Origin: Acidisarcina sp963790505
Lineage (GTDB): Bacteria > Acidobacteriota > Terriglobia > Terriglobales > Acidobacteriaceae
NCBI GenBank assembly: GCA_963790505.1
Contig: CAWBOT010000002.1
Location: forward strand, 558,001-622,000
Length of the DNA: 64,000 nucleotides
Direction of reading: 5' to 3'
Positions 43,839-53,080 of this stretch are shown here, one piece after another. A program made the position numbers and the translations under genes. Positions within the stretch are counted from its first letter, which is position 1; every line of letters begins with the position of its first letter. The notes below the pieces were generated by a model that ran no database searches, had not been told where the DNA came from, and worked only from the letters and a program-made list of their open reading frames with translations.

Positions 43839-43974
43839 ATCCCTCGTAACGGGCGTTACGTCTTCAGTTTACCGCAGCAGATTAGCTGAAGATGCGATTC
43901 GGTCGCACGATTCCATGGGGCGGCGCGGCAGAATGGCGAGTCATTCGGATCTCTCACCGCGAGCGTTTATCGCG

Positions 43975-44793
43975 CTAGCTCGCCGGGGCGGGCACTTCGT
44001 CAGAGACAACTTCAAACTTGGTCAGGGTCGAGCCGCCGAAAGAAGTGAGGAAGGCAACGTCGGCGGCGTCGCGGCCAGTGGCCATGAGGACGCGCCCAAT
44101 GCGCGGGCGGTTGTGGCGGGCATCAAAGGTCCACCATTTGCCATCGAGGTAGGCTTCGAACCAGGCGCTAAAATCCATCGGCGTGCCGCTGTCGGGAACG
44201 CCGATATCGCCGAGGTATCCAGCGACATAGCGAGCAGGGATGTTGAGGGCGCGGCAAAACGCCACGGCGAGATGCTGGTAATCGCGGCAGACGCCCAGGC
44301 GTTCGGTGTAGACGTCGAGCGCGGTCTTGGTGGGTCGGGCATATTGATAGCCGAAGAGGACCTTTCGATTGACCCATTCGACGACTGCGTGAACCCGGCT
44401 GCCGCCACGAGGCAGATGTCCGAAAAGCTCGGCGGCAATCGGAGAGAGCAAATCGACTTCGCAATAGCGGCTGCTCAGCAGAAAGCGGAGAACGTCGTTG
44501 GGCAGTTCTTCGACAGGGACTTCGCGGGCGTCGTACGCGACGGGGTCCGGAGTGCCGGAATCTTCGATGAGCGTAGAGGTCCATATGCGCAGCGGGCCGC
44601 CGGGAGCGACAAAACGGGTGCAAAGGTTGCCGTAGCTGTCGCTGTATTCGGTGCAGGCAATATCGCCGTCGACGTGTACCACGTCCGGCTCGCGAAGATC
44701 GGCGACGCGCGAGGGATGCACATGAAGTTGCGCGACATACGACGTCGGCTCGGGAACGTAGAACTGAATGTCATAACCCAGACGAATGAACAT
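43975..44793 (-). CDS. transglutaminase-like cysteine peptidase-fold protein
   Basis: This 272-residue protein starts at ATG 44793, preceded by AAAGGTGGCA. The N-terminal beta domain (about 1-85, MFIRLGYDIQFYVPEPTSYV) is Bact_transglu_N-like. The core domain has the catalytic cysteine in GVCRDYQHLAVAF (C169). The usual HAW histidine is replaced by Ser in DFSAWFEAYLDG, and DARHN (about 224-228) follows. This SAW/DARHN form recurs in a bacterial subgroup. It has no signal peptide, so it is probably cytoplasmic. Its role is unknown. Confidence 0.88.
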   Translation of the reverse strand: MFIRLGYDIQFYVPEPTSYVAQLHVHPSRVADLREPDVVHVDGDIACTEYSDSYGNLCTRFVAPGGPLRIWTSTLIEDSGTPDPVAYDAREVPVEELPNDVLRFLLSSRYCEVDLLSPIAAELFGHLPRGGSRVHAVVEWVNRKVLFGYQYARPTKTALDVYTERLGVCRDYQHLAVAFCRALNIPARYVAGYLGDIGVPDSGTPMDFSAWFEAYLDGKWWTFDARHNRPRIGRVLMATGRDAADVAFLTSFGGSTLTKFEVVSDEVPAPAS

Positions 44794-44947
44794 TGCCACC
44801 TTTGGATGTTGACTGACCCGCGCTAGTTGTAAGCAGCCGATTGATCGTAAAGCAGGCCGACGCGAGCTTCGAGCGCAGAGTGAAGCACGCTGGCGAGTAG
44901 CCAATTATCTAAGCATCATGACACACGACGGCCTATTGGGCGGAAGC

Positions 44948-45997
44948 TTAGGGGAATTGAAAGCCCTGAATGCCCAGATCGACGTGATACACGGCAGTGC
45001 CGGTAGTGAGAATGGCGGTGCCTCCGGGAGCGAAGGCGAGGCCGATCAGGCCGGAGCCAGCGAGCACCAGCGATGCTTTCTTGTCCGGGGTGATGCGGAC
45101 GACTCCGCGGCGGCCTTTGAGCGAAGCAGCGATATAGAGATTGCCGGCGACATCGACGGCGATGCCTTGAGGGCGCCCGAGGCCGCGATAGTAGACGGCG
45201 GTACTGCCGTCGGGGTCGATGCGGTGAACGCTGTCGTAGCTTGAGGTCGTAGGGCCGGTGACATAAAGGCCTCCGTCCGGGCCGAACGCCATGTGATAGG
45301 CGGCGACACTGGGTTCCAAAGTTGCGAAGACGAAGGTCTGGCGATCACGGGCGATCTTGAAGATGGTGCCGCTGCGGTCGCCCACGTAGAGGTTCTGTCC
45401 GGCATCGAAGGCGAGGCCCGTGGCCACTCCCATGCCCTCGGCATAGATCGCCGCCGCGCCCTCGGGCGAGACGCGATGGACCGTGCCCTCATGGCGCGAA
45501 GAGACGTAGAGGTAGCCGTGCGCGTCGAGCGCCAGGCCTGTTGCATTGATTAGGCCCGACAGCAGGATGTGCATCTCGCCGTCGGGATCGATCTTGAAGA
45601 CTGAGACCGGCGTCTGCTGGCCGCGCGGGCCGGAGAAGGTGACGAAGATTTCGCCGGCAACGTTGACGACGGGGCTGCCGACGGCGTGGATCTCCTCGGC
45701 CAGCAGTCGGGCGATATGCACCTCGACCTGGTTGCTGCGCGAGCCGTTGCGAAAGACCTCGAGGCGCGTGGACGGCGCAGCCGGCTCGGGAACGCGCACG
45801 ACGAGCCGGGTGTTGCGGCTGAGCAGCACCGGAGCGGTCGCGCCGCCGATCGCGGTGAGCGGGCGCTCGAGTCCAATGGCTCCGAGGTTGGCGCCGTGCA
45901 CCTCGATCTCGCCACCCGGCAGCGCCGCGTTGGGCTGCAAGGCTTCGATGCGCGGATTGTTGCCCGCCGAGGGGGCCGATCTGAGGAGTCTGACCAT
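44948..45997 (-). CDS. IPT domain plus NHL/SMP-30-type beta-propeller protein
   Basis: This 349-residue protein lacks a signal peptide. Residues about 14-95 form an IPT/TIG domain (IEALQPNAALPGGEIEVHGANLG). The rest is a six-bladed propeller with NHL-like repeats such as GLALDAHGYLYVSSRHEGTVHRV and GIAVDVAGNLYIAASLKGRRGVVRI. It shares motifs with the giant surface protein but is compact and apparently intracellular, or exported by an unrecognised signal. It is likely a binding module or lactonase-type hydrolase. No metal site is certain. Confidence 0.8.
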   Translation of the reverse strand: MVRLLRSAPSAGNNPRIEALQPNAALPGGEIEVHGANLGAIGLERPLTAIGGATAPVLLSRNTRLVVRVPEPAAPSTRLEVFRNGSRSNQVEVHIARLLAEEIHAVGSPVVNVAGEIFVTFSGPRGQQTPVSVFKIDPDGEMHILLSGLINATGLALDAHGYLYVSSRHEGTVHRVSPEGAAAIYAEGMGVATGLAFDAGQNLYVGDRSGTIFKIARDRQTFVFATLEPSVAAYHMAFGPDGGLYVTGPTTSSYDSVHRIDPDGSTAVYYRGLGRPQGIAVDVAGNLYIAASLKGRRGVVRITPDKKASLVLAGSGLIGLAFAPGGTAILTTGTAVYHVDLGIQGFQFP

Positions 45998-46133
45998 AGG
46001 ATGCTTCGCCTGACTCTACTGTAGCGCGTTCGCCGGGGAGCGGGGCAAAGCGCGGTTGATGAGGTGAAATGGGTTCGAGTGACGCGGGTCTCAAAATCGA
46101 GGTCTGGGGCAGCCGCCATCCGGCGAACGCGAT

Positions 46134-46664
46134 CTATCGCCACCAGTGATGGATGAGCTGCAGGCAGATCAGCGCATAAATTCCGGCGCCGACGTCGTCG
46201 AGCATGATGCCCCAGCCTTCGGGGAGAAATTCGATCCTGCGAATCGGTGGCGGCTTGGTGATGTCGAAGAGGCGGAAGAGAACGAGCCCGATGAGCGCGT
46301 ATTCCCACCCCGCGGGAGCGCCGATGAGCGCGATCCATTGTCCCACTGCTTCGTCGGCGACGACGATCTGCGGGTCTTTGCGGCCGCTCTCGCGGGCGAC
46401 GATGGTGGCGGCAGGGATGGCAATCGCGAGCAGGAGAAGCGCGGCGGCGCTGGTGAGGGTGGCGAGGTGGAGCGTCGTGACGAAGCTCGTGCTGCTGGGC
46501 GTGGTCCAGACAAGGTGGCCGGCGAAGAGCCAGATCGCCGCTGCGGCGATCGAGCCGGCGGTTCCGGGGCCGGGTTTCCAAAAGCCCGCTCCAAAGAAGG
46601 TAGCGATCGTCCAGGCCCAGCGGGTCTTCTTGCCTTGGGCCGAGACCGGGGCGCTACTCGTCAT
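46134..46664 (-). CDS. pgpA: phosphatidylglycerophosphatase A
   Basis: This 176-residue membrane phosphatase dephosphorylates phosphatidylglycerophosphate to phosphatidylglycerol. The chosen ATG at 46664 overlaps the yacG stop by 11 bases. Family motifs are ATFFGAGFWKPGPGTAGS near residue 20, ARESGRKDPQIVVADEAVGQWIAL around 90-115 with conserved DP and DE acids, and the C-terminal LPEGWGIMLDDVGAGIYA. Three to four hydrophobic helices are visible. Coupling with yacG is the only operon evidence. Confidence 0.92.
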   Translation of the reverse strand: MTSSAPVSAQGKKTRWAWTIATFFGAGFWKPGPGTAGSIAAAAIWLFAGHLVWTTPSSTSFVTTLHLATLTSAAALLLLAIAIPAATIVARESGRKDPQIVVADEAVGQWIALIGAPAGWEYALIGLVLFRLFDITKPPPIRRIEFLPEGWGIMLDDVGAGIYALICLQLIHHWWR

Positions 46665-46872
46665 CTGAATGCGGGCGCTTGCCGGATTCCAGGTCTTCGA
46701 GGACGTCGGGGTCGAGGATCGGCGAAGAAATCTTGTAGGCGCCGCTCGCCCACTTGCCGAGATCGATCTTGCGACAGCGGTCACTGCAGAAAGGGAAGTC
46801 TTCATCCGAGGCGGTGACGATGGTCTTGCAGGTGGGGCAGCGGAGGACGATGGGCTTTGCTTTGGGACTCAT
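46654..46872 (-). CDS. yacG: DNA gyrase inhibitor YacG-like zinc protein
   Basis: This encodes 72 residues from ATG 46872. A longer upstream frame is not conserved-looking. A four-cysteine zinc site, CPTC near residue 13 and CSDRC near 33, is followed by the family's KIDLGKWASGAYKI stretch. In E. coli YacG binds GyrB and inhibits gyrase; the same role is inferred here. The acidic tail (SGKRPHSDDE) overlaps the pgpA start. Confidence 0.9.
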   Translation of the reverse strand: MSPKAKPIVLRCPTCKTIVTASDEDFPFCSDRCRKIDLGKWASGAYKISSPILDPDVLEDLESGKRPHSDDE

Positions 46873-47244
46873 GGATGCAAGAGGTTCCTTTTCATAATAG
46901 TATCTCTGGCGATTCATTCTGTTGAACTTGCCTTGTGCGAACGTGCTCTCGCGCGAGTCATCGCGCCCTGGAGACTCAAACCCTGAATCGATCAAAATGG
47001 CTGGCGCCGGAATAGTGGGCGAGACGTAAAAAAAAACCGCACAAGGGGTTGCAAATTTGTAAAGCATAGAGATATAGTTCTCGCGGATGTCGATTGGCAC
47101 CGTCTGCGTTGTATGGCGATTGGTTTAGTTCTTTGCAGAACGTACAGGCCAACTTAGGTTTCCTGCTTTTCCCTGTTCCACTCCTCCGGTTTTAGGTCCC
47201 ATTTTGCAATTAAGACGAAAACTATCTCGCCCCAAGGGGAAGCC
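46873..47244. other. divergent intergenic region
   Basis: This stretch separates yacG (minus) from the IPT lipoprotein (plus). It contains a run of nine A at 47028-47036 and AT-rich sequence suitable for promoters, but no hexamer pair I can defend. AAGGGGAA at the right end is the ribosome binding site of the lipoprotein. Confidence 0.4.
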
Positions 47245-50172
47245 ATGCCCGTGCAGACCAGTAACCGACTCGCTATTACCCTCCTGATATCCAGCCTCTG
47301 CGTTTTCATGACCGCCTGCGGCAGCGGCGGCGGCCTCGTGCCCAAGAACACCCCCACGCCGGCGACCAACCCCGTGCCGACGGTCACGAGCTTGTCGCCG
47401 GCCTCCGCAACCGCGGGCGCCGCTGCCCAGACCCTGACGATTAATGGGACCGGTTTTGTCTCTGGATCGACGGTAACCTTTAATGGCGCCGCGGCTACCG
47501 CGACCTATGTAAGCGCGAGCTCTCTGACGATCCCTCTGACTGCGGCCGAACAGGCAACTGGCGGACTGTACGCCGTGGTGGTGTCGAACCCCACTCCGGG
47601 TGGCGGCGCGTCGGCGGCGGTCAACTTCACGGTGGATAATCCCAAGCCTGTAATAACAGCGATATCCCCTGCTTCGGCTCCCGTCGGCGCGGCGGCGCAG
47701 ACCCTCACCGTGACTGGAACCGGGTTCCTCGCGGCCACCACGGTTACCTTCAATGGGACTGCGGTCACGCCAACGATCGTCAGCTCCACGCAATTGACGT
47801 TCCCGCTGACTGCCGCTGATCTGGCGACGGTTGGAAGCTTCCAGGTTGTCGTGATGAATCCCTCCCCGGGCGGCGGCACTACCTCGCCACTCAGTCTTGC
47901 GGTGACCGGTCCGATTCTCGCCGGCGTTGTCTACAAGGGCGCTTCGGTAGGCAGCACTGTGACCGCCTACGAAGTCAACGCCGACGGCAGCAATGGCACC
48001 GCCATCGGCACCGCGACGACCGCCTCGGACGGCACTTTCTCGCTGACTCTCACCGCACTGCCTCCTGGTGCGCTGCGTCTGACCGCGACTGGAGGCAGTT
48101 ACCCCAGCGAGTTGGACGCGTCTACGATCACCGGGACCAGCAGCGTCTCCGCTCTTTTCGATACGGTGACCGGCAACCTCTCTGGCATATCGATCACTCC
48201 CGCGTCTGAGCTCGTTAGCTCGTATACCGCAGGCCTGTTGGCCGCGAAAACGGTCACCGACGAGCCGACTGCCCATAAAGAAGCCGCAGGTCTGATTGGC
48301 GGCTATCTCGGACTCAGTAAGGCAGCAGTGATTGAAGTGCTGGTTCCGGTCTTCGATAAAACTGACATAACGGCCAATCCCGACGCCTTTGCGCTCGGGC
48401 TGTATATCGGCGCCCTGGCCACCCAGGGAAGCACGGTTGTGCCGGGTTCGCCGGATGACCTGATCGCGGCACTCTCTGCTGACATCAGCGACGGCGTCTT
48501 CGACGGAAAAGCCGCTGGAACGGCCGTTCCGCTGGCGAAAGCCGTCCCGTCGACGATCAGGATGCGGCAATCGCACCCTGCGGTGACCGCTGCGGCGGCG
48601 TCAGCCGTATTGTCCCCCACCGCCGGTACGACCGATCTACTGCTGGCGCTGGGCAAATACATCACCACCAAAGGGACGACGATCGACAAAGCGGGCATCA
48701 TTCCCACCGACGTTGCCATCATCGAGTCGGCTATCTTCGGTGGAGTTTCTAGCTGCAGCTGCACCCCGCCTTCGGTCGGACTGTTAGCGTCGAGCTCCGG
48801 GGCGACAACGACCTATTCTGTGGGAGGACATCAGTACCTCATTGTCGCGGCGCGGCGGGAGGGCGTGGTGGTCATCGATATAACCGACCCAACTACCAAG
48901 ACCCCGCCGATCAATGCCTGGCCATCCATCTCGTCGACGACCTTCGGCGCCGATGTAGGCGGCGTGATTGTGGTGACCGGGCTGAACGGTTATCCCGAGG
49001 TGATTGCCTACGCCTATGACAGCAAGATCATCTCCGTCCTCAATCTGGATATCCTCATTACGGGGAATCCAGCTAGCGACAACCCGGTGGTTTTAACGAC
49101 TGCTCTGACGTTGGCAGCCACATATCCCGTTGGGTTCAGCGGCGGGTCCGCCTATATCGCTGGAGGCATTCCGGATAACGGCCGGGCAGGAGTCTGGCTG
49201 GATACCGCGGATGGCTACGGACTCCTGACCTTGAGTTCATTGACCGCCGGAGCGCCATCGGTATCTCTATCAACCCTTTATCCGGTCGAGGATACAGGAG
49301 AAAGAATTGCTGAAAACGTAGGTGCGGATATAGGGAACAATGAGTTATTGGGCGGAAACTACGGAGGGATACAGTTAGTCGATCTTGGTAAGAGCAAGTC
49401 CTACTATCTGCCCGCCGCTAGCATCTATCCCATCCTCACCGACTTCTCGGGGGACTTTATCGACGGCGATTCGGTGGACGGAAGCCTTCGGGTCGGAATC
49501 CTAACTTCTGAGGATCGACAGTCTGCGGGATTCCTGAATCTAGCGACGGCTACCCAGACTGATGCAACGACATCGGGAGCTCTCAATGTATTGGCGCCCG
49601 CAGCCGGAGGCTTGGTTCAAGTGACTCTGGGATCGAGTGGCGGGTACGGGGGGTACGGGCCGGTTCTTTCCGGTTCGGCGGTCGACAAGCAAAGCCACCT
49701 GGCGCTCTTCATGGCGGGCTACTCCGATGACATGGCGGTTGGTTTGCTGCAGGATCCGGCCTCGGTTGCCGCAGGCGGAACATGGGCGGGGCTGAGCGAC
49801 TGGGGCTATTTCACGCTCAACGATTCGCCCGAACTCGCGGATTACGCCTACGCGACCGATCCCCATTCGGTTGGGGTGGTCGTCAATCAAATGACGGGAA
49901 TTCCGTATGGATACCTCTTCGACGGGGCAACGGACCATGGGATCGTGCAGATCGACATGAGCGGCTTCCTTAGTCTGGCGCGTGCCGGCACCACCGGCGA
50001 CGCCGCCCACCAGCCAGGGGTCGACCCGGGAGCTGCGGTTTCACCCAAGACTGGCGGATTGATTCTCCAGGAGTTCACCTGGACTGACCCAACAACGCCG
50101 CTTGCAGTGGAGAAGAGAAAGACCCAGCAAGAGCTGCCCAACCAGCCGATGATCACGCCTCGCAAGAAGTAA
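47245..50172 (+). CDS. large secreted IPT-domain lipoprotein
   Basis: This 975-residue protein has a strong AAGGGGAA site five bases before the ATG. The signal peptide ends in a lipobox-like FMTAC, giving Cys25 as the lipid anchor. Two tandem IPT/TIG domains (about 45-220, PTVTSLSPASATAGAAAQTLTINGTGF and its repeat) are followed by a carboxypeptidase-regulatory-like domain (ILAGVVYKGASVGSTVTAYEV). A ~650-residue region then contains VDI/ITDP-type propeller blades (VVVIDITDPTTKTP). The protein is probably displayed at the cell surface. A strong terminator follows. Confidence 0.85.
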   Translation: MPVQTSNRLAITLLISSLCVFMTACGSGGGLVPKNTPTPATNPVPTVTSLSPASATAGAAAQTLTINGTGFVSGSTVTFNGAAATATYVSASSLTIPLTAAEQATGGLYAVVVSNPTPGGGASAAVNFTVDNPKPVITAISPASAPVGAAAQTLTVTGTGFLAATTVTFNGTAVTPTIVSSTQLTFPLTAADLATVGSFQVVVMNPSPGGGTTSPLSLAVTGPILAGVVYKGASVGSTVTAYEVNADGSNGTAIGTATTASDGTFSLTLTALPPGALRLTATGGSYPSELDASTITGTSSVSALFDTVTGNLSGISITPASELVSSYTAGLLAAKTVTDEPTAHKEAAGLIGGYLGLSKAAVIEVLVPVFDKTDITANPDAFALGLYIGALATQGSTVVPGSPDDLIAALSADISDGVFDGKAAGTAVPLAKAVPSTIRMRQSHPAVTAAAASAVLSPTAGTTDLLLALGKYITTKGTTIDKAGIIPTDVAIIESAIFGGVSSCSCTPPSVGLLASSSGATTTYSVGGHQYLIVAARREGVVVIDITDPTTKTPPINAWPSISSTTFGADVGGVIVVTGLNGYPEVIAYAYDSKIISVLNLDILITGNPASDNPVVLTTALTLAATYPVGFSGGSAYIAGGIPDNGRAGVWLDTADGYGLLTLSSLTAGAPSVSLSTLYPVEDTGERIAENVGADIGNNELLGGNYGGIQLVDLGKSKSYYLPAASIYPILTDFSGDFIDGDSVDGSLRVGILTSEDRQSAGFLNLATATQTDATTSGALNVLAPAAGGLVQVTLGSSGGYGGYGPVLSGSAVDKQSHLALFMAGYSDDMAVGLLQDPASVAAGGTWAGLSDWGYFTLNDSPELADYAYATDPHSVGVVVNQMTGIPYGYLFDGATDHGIVQIDMSGFLSLARAGTTGDAAHQPGVDPGAAVSPKTGGLILQEFTWTDPTTPLAVEKRKTQQELPNQPMITPRKK

Positions 50173-50182
50173 ACAAGTGCAT

Positions 50183-50219
50183 CCCGTAGGGCCGTCTGAG
50201 ACCCGGACGGCCCTGCGGG
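50183..50219 (+). terminator. strong hairpin terminator
   Basis: A 14-bp stem with one G-T pair (CCCGTAGGGCCGTC with GACGGCCCTGCGGG) encloses a nine-base loop directly after the lipoprotein stop. The T run is poor, but stem stability is very high. It separates this gene from the multicopper oxidase. Confidence 0.75.
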
Positions 50220-50269
50220 GTGCAGCAAGCTCTCCTTGAATTTGAGTTCCCCTCGTGAGTTCAAAGACA

Positions 50270-51922
50270 ATGAAATTCCATCCGTGGCTGGTCATGTTCG
50301 CAGCCTCAACGGCGTTGCTTTCTGCGACCTGCCAGGCCGAGAAGAATGCGGAGCAGGTGTGTCCCCGGCCTGCTGAGGGCGCAGTCGTCCAGGAGCCGGT
50401 AGCGATCGACAGTGCGAACGGCGCGCTCAACCTCAACCTCAGATTTGAGAGTGGCCTGGACGCGGAAGGCGTGCGCAGATACTGTTACGTCTCCCAGAGC
50501 GGCGTGGAGTCTCCGACGCTGCGGGTCTTGCCGGGAGACCGGCTTTCCATTCATTTTCAAAATGACTTGACCGCGCAGTCTGCGACCTCGCCAGCAGGCT
50601 CGATGGCCATGCCAATGCCTTCGACTACGGCAGACGCGGGTTGCAGCGGCGTCATGAGCGAGCAAGCGACGAATATGCATTTCCACGGACTGGCGCTGCC
50701 GCCGGTCTGCCACCAGGATGAATCGATTCATACGCTGATCGGCCCTGGTCAGAGCTTCGATTACCAGACTCGGATCCCGGAGGACAATTCTCCGGGCCTG
50801 TATTGGTATCATCCCCACCCGCACGGCTTCAGCGAAGGCCAGGTGCAGGGCGGAGCGTCGGGGGCCCTGATCGTCGATGGAATCGACTCGGCGGTCCCTT
50901 CGATCGCGTCGCTGCCCCATCGCACCTTCATTCTGCGCGACCAGTTGTTGCCGCCCGGCGTGCCCCTTCCGGGCTCGAGCCCAGACGTCGATCCGCTCAC
51001 TCCATCCTGGGATGTCTCGATCAACTATGTGCCCATCCGATATCCGAAGTACGTGCCGGCGACGATCCAGGTGAAGCCCGGCCAGCGGCAGTTCTGGCGG
51101 CTGGTCAACGCGGCGGCGAATACCATCTTCAACTTGCAGATTCTTTACAACGATGTGCCCCAGCCAATCGAGATTTACGCCATCGATGGAGTTCCGGTGG
51201 GGAACGGTCCGATCTCACAGACGGCGGTCTACCTGCCGCCGGGCGCGAGAGTCGAGTTTGCGATGACCGCGCCGAGGAAAGGCGAATCGGCCCGGCTCGT
51301 GACGCAAAAGATTGATTCGGGACCCACCGGCGACAGCGCGCCGGCGCGGCCGCTGGCGAACCTAGTCGTGGTGAAATCGCGGAAGGGAAGCGCGATGCAG
51401 GAGGAAACGGCCGAGGCGAAGCTGAGACCGACCGACCGCTCGCCAGCCCCCGACCTGCTGAGCATTAAGCCTGTACGCACGCGAACGCTGTATTTCTCTC
51501 AAAACGGAAACGGCACCGAGGGCGGGGCCGGTGCGGCGGACAAGTTCTTCATCACCGTTCTCGGTCAGCCGGTGAAGCAATTCGACATGAACGCGGCGAC
51601 GCCAAACATTGTCGTGCATCAGGGAACGGTGGAAGACTGGAACATCCGGAACATGACCCCTGAGGACCATATCTTCCACATGCATCAGGTTCACTTTCAA
51701 CTCATCGCGGTGAATGGCATGCCGGTCAACGACCCGATCCTTCGCGACACGATTCGCGTTCCGCACCAGATCGGGCGGACCCCCATTTCGAGCGTCAAGC
51801 TGCGCATCGATTTCCGCGAACCCGGTATCGTCGGTGACTCGGTCTATCACTGCCACATCCTCGGCCACGAAGACAAAGGGATGATGGGCTGGGTGAAGGT
51901 GCTCCCTGCGGATGCCCCGTAA
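50270..51922 (+). CDS. secreted multicopper oxidase
   Basis: This encodes 550 residues from ATG 50270. A GTG five codons earlier is possible. The signal peptide is WLVMFAASTALLSATCQA. Three cupredoxin domains carry all copper motifs: HFHG (H137, H139), YHPHPHG (H181, H183, H185), HIFHMHQVHFQL, and YHCHILGHEDKGMM with the type-1 Cys flanked by His. The Met-rich stretch SMAMPMPSTTADAG near 110 might bind extra copper. The likely role is periplasmic copper detoxification or phenolic/metal oxidation. Confidence 0.94.
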   Translation: MKFHPWLVMFAASTALLSATCQAEKNAEQVCPRPAEGAVVQEPVAIDSANGALNLNLRFESGLDAEGVRRYCYVSQSGVESPTLRVLPGDRLSIHFQNDLTAQSATSPAGSMAMPMPSTTADAGCSGVMSEQATNMHFHGLALPPVCHQDESIHTLIGPGQSFDYQTRIPEDNSPGLYWYHPHPHGFSEGQVQGGASGALIVDGIDSAVPSIASLPHRTFILRDQLLPPGVPLPGSSPDVDPLTPSWDVSINYVPIRYPKYVPATIQVKPGQRQFWRLVNAAANTIFNLQILYNDVPQPIEIYAIDGVPVGNGPISQTAVYLPPGARVEFAMTAPRKGESARLVTQKIDSGPTGDSAPARPLANLVVVKSRKGSAMQEETAEAKLRPTDRSPAPDLLSIKPVRTRTLYFSQNGNGTEGGAGAADKFFITVLGQPVKQFDMNAATPNIVVHQGTVEDWNIRNMTPEDHIFHMHQVHFQLIAVNGMPVNDPILRDTIRVPHQIGRTPISSVKLRIDFREPGIVGDSVYHCHILGHEDKGMMGWVKVLPADAP

Positions 51923-52132
51923 GGCGGCGCTTCAGAGCGGCCTGGGCGGCGGGGAAGTGAGTAGTCCTGCAGGAACAACATAGTCTCATCTTGGGCGAAT
52001 CGCTGTCGGGGTCGGGCGGGTTGTGCTGGCAACTTCTCTTACCCGGGACTATTCTGAAGCCACGGTCATGCATGTGCCTGCAAGCAGAATCTGCTGCTGT
52101 TGGAACTCGTCAATGTTCTGGAAGGGATAGCG
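51923..52132. other. intergenic spacer
   Basis: I see no gene, clear terminator or repeat here. GGAAGGGAT at the right end serves the small gene that follows. Confidence 0.3.
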
Positions 52133-52297
52133 ATGGAAAACGATTATGTGACCAAAGCGGATGCCGCAGCCATCAAGATGGAAATCCTGGAGCGTGTGGA
52201 AAAGGTTGAAACGACACTCCTGAAGGAATTCCGGAAATGGGCGAGAAGCATGGGCTTGATCGAGGAGCGAGTGAGCGAATTGGAGAACCCGTCCTGA
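52133..52297 (+). CDS. 54-residue coiled-coil peptide
   Basis: A good ribosome binding site (GGAAGGGAT) precedes the ATG. The product MENDYVTKADAAAIKMEILE... is a charged helix predicted to form a short coiled coil, ending SELENPS. It lies 70 bases before a ParDE module on the same strand. It may belong to that module or be an unrelated small protein. No family was recognised. Confidence 0.5.
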   Translation: MENDYVTKADAAAIKMEILERVEKVETTLLKEFRKWARSMGLIEERVSELENPS

Positions 52298-52367
52298 AGA
52301 TATCGGCTGCTTCATAGTGGCAATTATTGCCAGTCACGGCTAATCTAGTGGCACAGAGAGGCCCTTT

Positions 52368-52673
52368 ATGCCTACGCGTAACGTCCACCTTACGGAACAC
52401 TTCGACAAGTTTATTGACGCCGGGATCGAGTCTGGGCGCTTCAGCAATGCGAGCGAGATTGTGCGCGAGGGATTGCGTTTGCTGGAGCAGCGGGAAGAGG
52501 AAGACCGGGCGAAGCTGGAGTGGCTGCGGAAGGCTGCGAAGGAGGCTTTCGACTCTCTGGATCGTGGCGAGGGCGTTAGGTTCGACTCTATGGACGATCT
52601 CGCCTCTTACATCGAATGTGTCGGTGAAGAGATCGAGGCAGAGGTTACGGTCGGAGTAGCTGCCAAGGCTTAG
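52368..52673 (+). CDS. parD: ParD-family antitoxin
   Basis: This 101-residue protein opens with the ribbon-helix-helix pattern MPTRNVHLTEHFDKFIDAGIESGRFSNASEIVREGLRLLEQRE of ParD/CC2985-type antitoxins. These bind their own promoter and neutralise ParE. Its C-terminal tail is about 20 residues longer than usual. GAGAGG lies before the ATG. The stop is one base before the toxin start. Confidence 0.92.
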   Translation: MPTRNVHLTEHFDKFIDAGIESGRFSNASEIVREGLRLLEQREEEDRAKLEWLRKAAKEAFDSLDRGEGVRFDSMDDLASYIECVGEEIEAEVTVGVAAKA

Positions 52674-52674
52674 T

Positions 52675-53076
52675 GTGGGTACTAAGCGGAACGTCAAGCC
52701 GGCAGTTGTCACCCGAGCTGCCCTTCGGGATATTCGTGACATTCTGGAATGGAGCCGAAGGGAATTCGGAAGGGCCGCTGCTTCGAGATATCGCACTCTT
52801 CTGATCCAGGCGCTACGCGACATCGAAGCCGCCCCGAAGTGTGTCGGCTCGAAAGAACGCCCTGAGCTGGTTCCGGGCGTCCGCACTTATCATCTCACTT
52901 TCAGTCGAACTCATGTGGCGGGAGAAAGGGTCAAGTCTCCTCAGCACTTCATTCTCTATCGTTCCATCGACCCGGGAGTTATCGAGATTGGTCGTATTCT
53001 TCGGGATAGTGTTGATCTGGCTCAGCATTTGCCTGAAGGATATAGACCTACCGATGACGACAGCGAGATCACCTAG
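52675..53076 (+). CDS. parE: ParE-family toxin
   Basis: This encodes 133 residues from GTG 52675, coupled to parD. The RelE/ParE fold is shown by VVTRAALRDIRDILEWSRREFG, RYRTLLIQALRDIEAAPKCVGS, HFILYRSIDPGVIEIGRILRDSVD and a terminal LPEGY. ParE toxins poison DNA gyrase. A ~15-residue insertion (TYHLTFSRTHVAGERVKSPQ) and an acidic tail make it longer than typical (~100 residues). The order antitoxin then toxin is standard. Confidence 0.9.
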   Translation: MGTKRNVKPAVVTRAALRDIRDILEWSRREFGRAAASRYRTLLIQALRDIEAAPKCVGSKERPELVPGVRTYHLTFSRTHVAGERVKSPQHFILYRSIDPGVIEIGRILRDSVDLAQHLPEGYRPTDDDSEIT

Positions 53077-53080
53077 CCCT

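Noticed and set aside
43915..44826. 303-codon plus-strand open frame
   Set aside because: It is the antisense shadow of the transglutaminase gene, whose motifs (GVCRDYQHLA) are clear on the minus strand. High GC produces long antisense frames.
45489..46581. Long minus-strand frames in alternative phase across the propeller and pgpA genes
   Set aside because: Both are Arg/Ala/Pro-rich out-of-frame readings of genes with clear family motifs.
47125..48576. 483-codon minus-strand open frame
   Set aside because: It is antisense to the IPT lipoprotein, which has a lipobox and a good ribosome binding site. The minus product is Arg/Gly-rich low-complexity sequence.
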